Below, in pieces: positions 1 to 8,632 of a stretch of DNA of 64,000 nt (position 1 is its first letter; each line of letters starts with the position of its first letter). Made by a program: the position numbers and the translations under genes. Under the pieces are notes generated by a model. It searched no databases and was not told the origin of the DNA. It saw nothing but the letters and a program-made list of their open reading frames with translations. This stretch comes from Leptodontidium sp. MPI-SDFR-AT-0119 (Eukaryota; Ascomycota; Leotiomycetes; Helotiales; Leptodontidiaceae), in the NCBI GenBank assembly GCA_020726505.1, contig JAHLEZ010000001.1:1240001-1304000 (forward strand). The letters are read 5' to 3'.

Positions 1-867
1 GTGGCTGTATATGAGATGGATGTACTCGTAGCGGCATTTTGAATTCTATGAACCATTTTCCTAGATACTTATAGTTGTGCTTTTGGTAGTGTGAGGCCAG
101 CTTGTATTTTGGGAGGCACCTGGAAATATCTCTAAATTAACCCTCAGTATTCGCGACTGCACAACTACAACTCGTCCAAACTTCTCACACATGTCAAAGT
201 AGTGTTTCCCAAACCTATAGCCTTCTGACAAGACCAGCTATATTATTTTGCTACCACAGCTTCTAGAGACCTATGCCAGATTCCCCACGTTCACACCACT
301 GTTTGGACTCGCTTGTCAGCGAGTCAATCCCCTTCTCCCACCCAGCCCAGTACAACGTGGCACAAATCAAACTTCAAACATATGCACCCATCCTAACCTG
401 CATCGTCTCAGCTGTGTATCTCTCCCGAATATAATTCCACATCTTCAATGCCACGTTCCACATATCAGAATGCCTTGCTGTACAGTACCTACAGTAGGTG
501 CATAGGTATCCTAGTCAGGAACAATGAGGGCAGTACCCACCCACTCTCACCCCCACTCTTTGGCATGTGAAGATGACGTGGAAAAGTCGAGAGTGCTCCA
601 GTCGACTCAAATCGACCCGACCCCAATGAATCGGATGATTACAACAACGAGAACACACACCAACCAACACACACCACCTTTTTCTCCTCACTCAATCAAC
701 CGCACGAAATACATTTCTCTCTCTGTACATACATATCCGCACCCTTTCTCTCTTCTCCGCTCGACAGATACATAGTATACGACGTTGCAAGTCCTCCTCA
801 CCAGCCAGCCAGCCAGCCTCTGCTTCTCCAGCTAGAAAGCAGAGCTCTTCCTCCAACACAACTCACA
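1..867. other. intergenic region upstream of the ATP-grasp gene
   Basis: No coding region is supported here. Open frames at 248-505 and 524-775 are short, lack codon bias and show no recognisable motif. The last 200 nt are pyrimidine-rich, with repeated CAGC units near 800-815, as expected for a fungal promoter and 5' leader of the gene that follows. Confidence 0.6.
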
Positions 868-929
868 ATGGCATCGTGAATCGCACGCCCCATCTCCATC
901 TCCATCTCCCTCGAGCCACATGCGAAAAG

Positions 930-2519
930 ATGGTCCTGACCAGCCACTCACCAACCTACCTCCACGTCCTCCAGAACGTCTCCCTAATCCTCCTCTCGAT
1001 CAGCCTCCTCCCACTCTGCACTTTGATCGCTATCCTCAGCCGTCTCATCTCTCCCTACCTCAAGACCTCAAGGCATATCCAGCACTACCGAAAATGGCGA
1101 CAGGCATCCTCATCCACCTTCCGGCCTCGCACGATTCTGGTGACAGGAGTCGGTATGAGCAAAGGTCTCAACGTAGCACGCACATTTTACCGGGCAGGGC
1201 ACCGAGTGATCGGCGCCGATTTCGAACCCTACCTCATCCCAGTCTGCGGGCACTTCTCTACATCAATCGATAAATTCTACCGGCTTTCAAAACCAACTTC
1301 TGAAGCCGGGTCCGCGAAACACGTCCAGAACTTGATCGACATCATCAACAAAGAAGGCGTCGAGCTCTGGGTGCCCTGCTCAGGAATAGCATCAGGGATA
1401 GAAGACGGCGAGGCTGCTGAAGCGATATCGAAAGAGACCCGCTGCAAAGCCGTGCAGTTCAACCTCACGCTCACAGAGACCCTGCACGAGAAGCACTTCT
1501 TCATAGACAACACGCGGAACCTAGGTCTCAACGTGCCCGACACGCATCTAGTGACATCCGAGACCGAAAGCCTATCCGTTTTATACCCCGAGAAAGCTCG
1601 CGCGGGCGCGGCGGGCATGCAAGCCCAGGATGATAATTGTAGGTATATTATGAAGAGTATCCTGCTGGACGATTCGAACCGCTCGAATATGACACTGCTC
1701 CCTCTCCCGACGCTGAGAGAGACTGAAGCGCATATCAAGCGCATGAACCCTACGCCGTTCCGACCGTTCGTGCTGCAGAAATTCATCAGAGGCCCAGAGT
1801 ACTGCACGCACTCCCTGATTATCGGCGGGAAAGTGAAGGCTTTCGTGGCGTGTCCTTCAGCGGAGCTGTTGATGCATTATACGCCCCTCCCGACCTCGTC
1901 GGCTCTCTCGCAGGCGATGCTCCTCTATACGACTCTGTATGCAAAGAAGACGGGGAATGGCATGACAGGGCATTTCTCGATTGATTTCCTGGTCGAGGAA
2001 CAGGTCGCTAGGGAGGCGGAGACGAGGATGGGTGTCCAGGAGAGTGAAGTCAGGGAGCTGATGCAGAAGATCTACCCGATTGAGTGTAATCCCCGCGTTC
2101 ACACCGCTGTGGTGTGTCTCAGCGATGTCTGTGAGGATCTAGCAGCTGCGTATCTCTCGATCCTGCCGGATCATGAGCCGAGGGGCGTGGCGAATGGGCA
2201 TAAGAGCGAAGCGCTTGTTGTGCCTCAGCCTGGCGTGTTGGGGTATTACTGGATTGGGCATGACTTGGTAACGAGAGTTTTACTCCCCATTCTCAGTGTT
2301 GTCAGGTCTGAGATTGCGGTGGGGGGTATGCTGAGGATGTGGATGGAGTTCGTGGAGCATGTGCTGTATTGGCGGGATGGCACTTGGGAGGTCTGGGACC
2401 CGTGGCCTGCTTGGTGGTTGTACGTCGGGTATTGGCCTGGGTTTTTCTTGGTCAGTCTGTGGGAGAGGAAGTGGTGGAGTAGGTGTAATGTGAGCACGAA
2501 CAAGATGTTCGGGTGCTAG
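930..2519 (+). CDS. membrane-anchored ATP-grasp domain protein
   Basis: Predicted 529-residue protein with an ATP-grasp fold of the carbamoyl-phosphate synthase/D-Ala-D-Ala ligase type, which normally joins a carboxylate to an amine using ATP. A hydrophobic segment lies at residues 14-38. It is followed by a Rossmann-like start (TILVTGVGMSKGLNVARTFY), a motif GHRVIGADFEP, a central VLQKFIRGPEYCTHSLI strand pair and the C-terminal metal/ATP site IYPIECNPRVHTAVVCL. A Trp-rich hydrophobic stretch near the C-terminus (WPAWWLYVGYWPGFFLVSLW) may be a second membrane contact. The start is uncertain. ATG 930 opens the long frame. Alternatively, ATG 868 could be spliced in through an intron at 876-1003 (GTGAAT...CCTAATCC...ATCAG), which keeps frame and gives 507 residues. 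The substrate cannot be told from sequence, and no pathway partner lies nearby. Confidence 0.8.
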   Translation: MVLTSHSPTYLHVLQNVSLILLSISLLPLCTLIAILSRLISPYLKTSRHIQHYRKWRQASSSTFRPRTILVTGVGMSKGLNVARTFYRAGHRVIGADFEPYLIPVCGHFSTSIDKFYRLSKPTSEAGSAKHVQNLIDIINKEGVELWVPCSGIASGIEDGEAAEAISKETRCKAVQFNLTLTETLHEKHFFIDNTRNLGLNVPDTHLVTSETESLSVLYPEKARAGAAGMQAQDDNCRYIMKSILLDDSNRSNMTLLPLPTLRETEAHIKRMNPTPFRPFVLQKFIRGPEYCTHSLIIGGKVKAFVACPSAELLMHYTPLPTSSALSQAMLLYTTLYAKKTGNGMTGHFSIDFLVEEQVAREAETRMGVQESEVRELMQKIYPIECNPRVHTAVVCLSDVCEDLAAAYLSILPDHEPRGVANGHKSEALVVPQPGVLGYYWIGHDLVTRVLLPILSVVRSEIAVGGMLRMWMEFVEHVLYWRDGTWEVWDPWPAWWLYVGYWPGFFLVSLWERKWWSRCNVSTNKMFGC

Positions 2520-3256
2520 ATCAGATGATCTCCATGTCTTTGATGGCCGTCAACTTTGGATCAGCAAAATCCATCAACTGGCCAAAGCCAGTGTCCAAGT
2601 TTGAGGGTGTGCTTCCTCGGAAGTCGCTGTTCAGTTACACGATTTGCACTGGAAGAGCCAGCAGGACCCTCAAGATCCCGATGATGATGATGATGCCGAA
2701 TGAAGGAATGATGAAATTATGAAGCGAGCTCTGCTTTTGGCGATGATATCCCATAGTCTAGAATAGATCGATAGAGTGCAGACCTGAATGAATGTCATTT
2801 ATTTCCCCGTTACATCAAAATTATTCGCTCTTAATATTCAACTAATAATCGTGCTAGTAGATATAACCGAGACTATTGTGACCTTCGGAATGTTGACGTT
2901 GTGTTTCTTTGAAAGCTATTCATCGGATATGAGAACTTCGCTTAGAACTGCGTAGGTCGGTCTTGGGAATAATTGGAATTGTGTGATAGGAATGAGTGAA
3001 CAACAAGCGTAAATGTTGATAAGCCATGAAAAGTATACGTCAAGCGATATCTGCTCCAGGTTCCCAAAAACACATCTTATAATGTAAGACCTTACGACTT
3101 CCAAAACCACAGAAGATACTGCTTACAATCTCAAAGGACCCCCCAAAATGTCGACACATTCCCAAACATACAAACAATCCCCTGCCAGTCCCCTCCCTCT
3201 CATTCACATATCCCCCAGGCACGGAAAATATCACACACCGTCCCAAGATCATTCGT
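2520..3256. other. convergent intergenic region, 3' ends of two genes
   Basis: AT-rich tail-to-tail spacer between the ATP-grasp gene (+) and the nuclear-type protein gene (-). Only short, unsupported frames are present. Nothing else is visible. Confidence 0.6.
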
Positions 3257-4111
3257 TCACGACCACGCCTTCCCTTCCATCCCCAATCTATCAATGAACG
3301 CATCCACAAGCTTCAGCACTTCAAGAACCATCTCACTAGCAGCTTGCATCACCCTATCGTCCCTTTCCCGTTTCGATATACCTTCGACATCACACTGTGG
3401 ACTTTGAGTTTCCCAGTTTTCGAGAGCGTCAAAATACACTTCCGGAAGGGTAGTACTTGTAGTAGCCGAGGACTCTCCCGTATCAAAATTCTTGTCGACT
3501 ACCTTCGTAGAAAACGTTCTGATTTCCGACTCGGCGGAGCCGGTACATGTGCAACCGATTTCGTTGACATGGATAGAATCTTCCTTATGCTCTTCTTCTT
3601 CCCTCTCTGCCAAATACGGTCCTGGACTGGGATGGTTTCCGAGTCTCAAGTTGTGAGCTAAAGCATCACTATTGCGTTGTCGGTGCACCTTAGATTCCGC
3701 ATTGCCCGCTGTATGTCCCCCAGCTATATCTTCATCCTCTTCATCAATACACAAATCAATCACCAGAATCTCCATCTTCTCTCCTCTCCTCTTCTCACTC
3801 ATCTTCAGAGCCTCACCCTTTCTTCGTGTCTTCCTCTTTTTAGCAGATTGTATACCATTGAACCCAACGTCAACAGGACCACCTCGCTTCGACGGATCAG
3901 GTGGTGGTCCACGCCTACGCTTTACAGGCTGAGCATGATTCTCGAGCGGTGGACCTCCAGCATGAGATTGCATATTTGCACCCGGATGAGTGTTTGATAG
4001 TATCTCCTCTCCTTCGCTTGAAATAGTGGATGGCGGCATCCAGTACTCTCTTGGACGTGTTCGGTGTCGTGGGGATCGGAACGTTGCTGCTGTTTGGTGG
4101 ACTTTCGGCAT
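3257..4111 (-). CDS. basic, low-complexity nuclear-type protein with SUMO-interaction-like motif
   Basis: A 284-residue hypothetical protein; the first ATG of the long frame is at 4111. No enzyme domain is recognised. Visible features are two basic clusters resembling nuclear localisation signals (KRRR at residues 64-67 and KKRKTRRK at 91-98). A hydrophobic core VIDL at residues 117-120 is followed at once by an acidic run (CIDEEDEDI). This is the arrangement of a SUMO-interaction motif. A short predicted helix near the C-terminus (VLEVLKLVDAFIDRLGM) ends the protein. Its role is unknown; a nuclear SUMO-reader or adaptor is an inference from the motifs only. It lies convergent with the ATP-grasp gene. 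Confidence 0.55.
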   Translation of the reverse strand: MPKVHQTAATFRSPRHRTRPREYWMPPSTISSEGEEILSNTHPGANMQSHAGGPPLENHAQPVKRRRGPPPDPSKRGGPVDVGFNGIQSAKKRKTRRKGEALKMSEKRRGEKMEILVIDLCIDEEDEDIAGGHTAGNAESKVHRQRNSDALAHNLRLGNHPSPGPYLAEREEEEHKEDSIHVNEIGCTCTGSAESEIRTFSTKVVDKNFDTGESSATTSTTLPEVYFDALENWETQSPQCDVEGISKRERDDRVMQAASEMVLEVLKLVDAFIDRLGMEGKAWS

Positions 4112-5095
4112 GTCTCTCTTCAACTCTGGGGTTTGAATGAGAGTGTGACTTGGAAATGTGAAGAAACAAAGCAATTAGATGTTTTGTATGGCGAGTCGGC
4201 GATGTTGCGACGACTCCTTGACTTCTTGGGATCGAGGTATGTAACTCCCTAAAACTATTCGAATTTTGAAAAAAGAGAAAGAAAGAAGGAATGATTCCTT
4301 CATGAGGTCTCTCTTTCCATCTTGGACCAGTGTAACGTCCATGCTATCCCAAAGAAGGAGGCTAGGCTAGACTAGACCTGATGCGTCTGTTCCTCTCTTG
4401 AGAGCAAAAAGCTTACTTAGAATAGTATGTATTTTCATCTCAGGAGTTCAGTCTTGCCTCTGACAAAATAGACATTGGAACAGTAGCACCTTGGAGTTAT
4501 TCTTAGACTTTCCCTTCACTTCGAGAGAGATAGCGAGCTCAGAGAAGTCCAACTGGGTGAGAATGAGCTCGACCTCTACCTTCATTACTCGAAAAATAGT
4601 AGACGTTCTTTCCTAAATAGGAAATTTCCCCTCGTCAAATGAGGAAGTTACTCATGTTTTCGAGCGAAAGACGCTGTCCTAGATAGGAATTTTTTTGTTC
4701 GGGTTTATTTTTTTTTAGATATTATAGTGTTAGAAGGAGCCTTGCTACCTAACTAGACTTGTAGTGATAGGAAGGTCTAAGAATACAGCTGTGCTAGGAA
4801 GACTGCTGGGACAGGACGAGTATTGTGAGGGAGTGTGGGAAACGGTGCTGTAGACTGTAGTAGGTGAGAAGGGATGGAGAGAGTATAGTAAATATAAAGT
4901 GAATAGGGATTGTACGGAGTGAGTAGCCGAACAAATGTCGAGGGGAACCTTCCAAAGTAAAGAAATCACGAAAGGGGCGAGAGAGAAAGAGAGAGGGAGA
5001 ACATTACACTGATTTGTAAAAACCTATCTCTGCAATGTCAATGCTTCATTAACGCCACCGCTCTATCATAGGGTATTCAACCCGGGTATCTCATC
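4112..5095. other. intergenic region between two minus-strand genes
   Basis: Holds the 5' region of the nuclear-type protein gene and the 3' region of ppx1. It is AT-rich, with GA-rich runs near 4975-5000. No supported coding sequence was seen; the frame at 4745-4969 looks random. Confidence 0.55.
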
Positions 5096-6381
5096 TCAAC
5101 CAGTCATCGACGATCTCAGCATAGGAGCAACCTGCTTCCTCGAATGCTCAATCCTCTTCTGCCTCCAGCATTTCCTCCACATCCCTCCATCCACGGCATC
5201 CAAAGACCCCTCTTCCCAAGTCTCAAGACCAAGACTACCACACGATTCAGCCTCGAACTTCTTCAGAGCTTCGACACCCTTGTTGTCTAATCCCCAAACG
5301 AGCAGCTCCCTCTGGAAATCATTCCCGCCTGTGTCCGAGAAGCGTGTCATGACGCAACAGATTGACAGATCCCTTTTCCGTGAAAACTTCCTCACATTAT
5401 CGAAGAACTCCTCCCTAGTCTCAGTCTTAGAGAGGAGGAAATCCAAGTCCTTGACAACAACACAGACACCTAAATTGGTCTCTCCCTCACTCCACTGTTT
5501 ATAATCCTTCCTCAGCAGATCCACCAAGCTCATCCCCTCCACATCCCCCTCCGCCATCCAGATCTCCCTATAATAGCCCTTCTGATCGAGCGCCTCTCCC
5601 TCCCCAGCCGAGATCCACTTCTCGAGATACTTCACCGCCTCAACATCCGCAGTCGTAGTCTTAGCCTCATTCTCCAGATTCGATGTATCGATAAGGACAG
5701 GAGCGAGCGCAACCCTCGCAAGCTCAGCATCCCATTTCGCCGTCTCCTTATCGCTTGATTTCGATCCTGATCTAACGGACAGTGCGTCCCACGCATCTCT
5801 GCAATATTCCACCACCAGACTTGAACAGCTACCGATCTTCCTCACGACCCTTGGCTCATCACCGCAGTCTCGAGGCACTTTATCTTCTTCGTCGTGGTGG
5901 TCTATACACCCGAATACGCGGCCGCTATATATCTTGCCCAGCTCCCCCAGCAGCGAGTTGTGATCCACTAATATCCATCTCGTCTTCTCGGGAGGAATGC
6001 GCGAGGATTGAGTCAGCGGTGGGAGGTCAGAGAGAGTGATTAGGTCGCTAGGTTTGAGATTTGCGCGCGAGAGGACGGGGAGCAGTTCTGGTCGGAGAGC
6101 GAGGTCTGCGTGAGGGATGTTGGAGAGGGGTATGTAGAGTGTGTTTGTGGGGGTGGGGGAGGTGTAGGTTCGGAGGTATGCTAGTACGACTGCGCTGCAG
6201 AGAGAATCTAGGTCTGTAGAAAATAATTAGCAAAAATGTTATTTGGAACGTGAGAGGGGAGCTGACCTGCTGCTTCGTTGCCAATGACGAATGTGAGGGG
6301 TGAAGATTGCTGGTTCGCATTGTGCAGCGCGGTTTTTGCTGAGGAGAGGAAGGACCGCAGAGATACTCGTGGCAGAGGCAT
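5096..6381 (-). CDS. PPX1: exopolyphosphatase (DHH/DHHA2 family)
   Basis: Two exons, 6381..6267 and 6213..5096, encode 410 residues, close to the size of yeast Ppx1. The intron has a GTCAGC donor, a GCTAATT branch point and a CTACAG acceptor. It splits the first catalytic motif, giving GNEAADLDSL (Asp39, Asp41). The other DHH-family metal motifs are VDHN (Asp122) and GCIDHHDE (Asp143, His144, His145). A C-terminal DHHA2 region contains QRELLVWG. Enzymes of this family cut terminal phosphate from linear polyphosphate with Mn2+ or Mg2+ in cytosol or mitochondria. The N-terminus (MPLPRVSLRSFLSSAKTAL) is basic and amphipathic, so mitochondrial targeting is possible. The start is the first ATG before the conserved motif. 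Confidence 0.93.
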
Positions 6382-6711
6382 TATAAGCGAGTTATTTGCA
6401 GGTATGCGCCGAATTGAAGATGGGAGTCCAACAGGCGCTGGTGGAAGAGTGGTGGATGTGTATTGAGATTTTTGACGCGTTTGCATTTTTGGAGAGCACG
6501 CCTGACGTCAGTGAAGCTCCCAAGCGAGACACCCCTGAAATTGGCGAGGCTTTGTTGACTCCGAGAAGAAAGAGCCTTGGTTGGTGTGACAGCTGCAAAG
6601 ACAGGGCATTAGCGCGCATTATTCAAGGGCAAATGTAGGATCGGGATCAGTTTCCTCATTCACTCACTTGCAGTGTGTATTTTCCGAAAATCTCGAATTT
6701 CGGGAAGGTGT

Positions 6712-7023
6712 TCAGGTTTGCAATATTGCACCTGTGCCCTGTATGTCGAATCTTGGCGCGCTCGATTTATCTTCTTTGCCTAGCTCACCAGGTTGGGCGT
6801 TCGTAATGTGGGGTTCTAGAGTAACTTTGCCAGTCTGTGGATGGTACACGCGGTCCTGTACCTGATTGCTGGGAAGCGGTATTGATCGCTGGGGTAGAGG
6901 TAGATTGATGCTATTTGGGAGTCTTGGGTCGTAGAATAGGCTTCCTGGTCGTATCCACTTCTCTGTCTGCGCTTGATCTATATCTTTAGACTGATTGGTG
7001 GATGTTTGTAGTAGACCAGTCAT
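6712..7023 (-). CDS. small hypothetical protein (possible first exon of a spliced gene)
   Basis: A 103-residue open frame from ATG 7023. The same frame stays open upstream to about 7240, so the true start may lie further 5'. No known domain. It contains GSLFYDPRLPNSINLPLPQ, which resembles part of the minus-strand ORF at 8402-8632. Just downstream are a GTGAGT donor-like site near 6669, a CTAAT branch-like site and a TTTGCAG acceptor (about 6600) followed by an open frame to 6392. The gene may therefore be spliced and longer, but I could not join the frames with confidence. Confidence 0.35.
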   Translation of the reverse strand: MTGLLQTSTNQSKDIDQAQTEKWIRPGSLFYDPRLPNSINLPLPQRSIPLPSNQVQDRVYHPQTGKVTLEPHITNAQPGELGKEDKSSAPRFDIQGTGAILQT

Positions 7024-7586
7024 TTTGTCTTCTAGCGCAACGGTGGTTTGTGGCGGAGATGTTGAAGAGATGGGAGGAGCAAGTAGGAAAGAAAGTTTTG
7101 AGGCTTTATACCTCCCGAGAGGTGGTGATGTCGCCTTTGCCTCTGGAGAAGAGGTGAATTTAGGGCAGGGTCTCTTTTCCGTCACTTTCTTGCCGATTTC
7201 ACGTTCCTTTGTGTTCAAACAGCCGAGTTGTGCGAGTGACTAGCACTTCCTATCATTTACTCTCATTCACCTTAACATTTCGCTCACCGTCTCTTTAGAA
7301 ATACAAAACCTGAAGTCTCAGGGTCTCCGCTACAATCCGTCACATCGCTTTTACCATCCTCTATTTGAGGCCTTCTCCTTGGTCAATGTCAGTGGGAATC
7401 CCGCTCCAGGCCAGAAGCCGACCGTAAAACTCACAGTTGGGCCGCAAACGAGATTTCTCGATAGTGATAGCATATTTAAGACATTGTCTCAGAGAATCTA
7501 TCCTTAGAACCCAGGTAGTTTTGACATAATAAAAGAAGCTTTGCTTTGAAAATTACAGCTCAAGGCGTACCAAAATAGAGAAGAAA

Positions 7587-7784
7587 ATGAGTTTGCAATA
7601 TATCCCTGCTTGCCCGAATGTCAAAGCACGAATTGGGGATTGGAGAGATGGGTTCACAATTAACTGGCATGGATTCCAGCTTACATCGAGATATCCACAA
7701 ACCAAGCTCAATGGTTCTTTCTATTATGATCCTAGTCCCCTTCCTCCTCATTCTCCCCTTGTATCTCAATCACAACAGAAATAA
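7587..7784 (+). CDS. small hypothetical ORF, weakly supported
   Basis: A 65-residue ATG frame in an otherwise AT-rich gap. It contains GSFYYDPSPLPP, loosely similar to GSLFYDPRLP of the minus-strand ORF at 6712-7023. There is no signal peptide or domain. It is kept only because of this resemblance and may be chance. Confidence 0.18.
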   Translation: MSLQYIPACPNVKARIGDWRDGFTINWHGFQLTSRYPQTKLNGSFYYDPSPLPPHSPLVSQSQQK

Positions 7785-8401
7785 ACTCAGCAATTTCTCC
7801 TCCATCACTGCACTTGCGGACTTCACCCTTCATCTCGCTCGCAGTTGAATCTATCTATCTATCCCCACCCCATCACAGCACAACACGTCACATCAGACCC
7901 TACAGTAGCAATCAGTGGCTAATATATAAATGTAAGTCGTTATATTATAGAGCGTTCTAAGTCGCTATTAGCCACAAAGTGAGGCACGAATCGAGTTACA
8001 GACTGTCTCATTAACTAAAGATATAATACATTCAAAGTTCCTCTCACGAGGATATATCCGTCCCCCTCTGAAATCCATTCTTAAAGCTTAGAAAGTAAGA
8101 AGTTCAAAGACACAGAGAAGAATTTTTAACTCAGACTCGAACTAGCAGTCGAAGAGAAAGGATTTAACTTGCCCCCAAAAACACTAATGAAAAAAAGGTA
8201 AATCACTTAAAGACAAAAACAACTCAACGTTCTCAAATGTAAAGAGTCTTCGAAGAAAACTATTGCTTAAATTAATAGAATAGAATCCGAAAGGACTCGG
8301 AAGTTATCAACTCACACAAAAATAAGAGCGGGAGATTCAACATCCAGACTAAAGAATGAATTTTTACACACAAACACTCAGTAAAGAGGTCTCAGGTAAG
8401 G
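7785..8401. other. AT-rich non-coding stretch
   Basis: Low-GC sequence with many short A and T runs. Stops are dense in all frames. No RNA gene or repeat family was recognised. Confidence 0.5.
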
Positions 8402-8632
8402 TCAAAGCCTAAATCCTGGCGGAAGAGGAGCAAGAGGTCTGAAAATAGGACTCGCCATTATTGGAGAAGGCGACTCATGCGGAGGAGGTCGATGAAGGGG
8501 TGTTACATCCGGCGCTGGTGCAGGCAGACCAATTGCATTTGGAAGCCAGGCGTTGTAGAACTTGTTATCCGGGCCGCCGAGTGGGGGCGGGCTTAGGAGT
8601 GTGAATATTTGGTGGTGGTCATAGGAACTCAT
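8402..8632 (-). CDS. small proline-rich hypothetical protein
   Basis: A 76-residue frame from ATG 8632. It is rich in proline and holds FYNAWLPNAIGLPAPAP, aligned without gaps to FYDPRLPNSINLPLPQ in the ORF at 6712-7023. Upstream lies a plausible leader intron (donor GTAGGT near 8729, acceptor ACACAG near 8670) on the same strand. No domain, signal peptide or membrane segment is seen. Function unknown; it could be a real short gene or chance coding. Confidence 0.35.
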   Translation of the reverse strand: MSSYDHHQIFTLLSPPPLGGPDNKFYNAWLPNAIGLPAPAPDVTPLHRPPPHESPSPIMASPIFRPLAPLPPGFRL

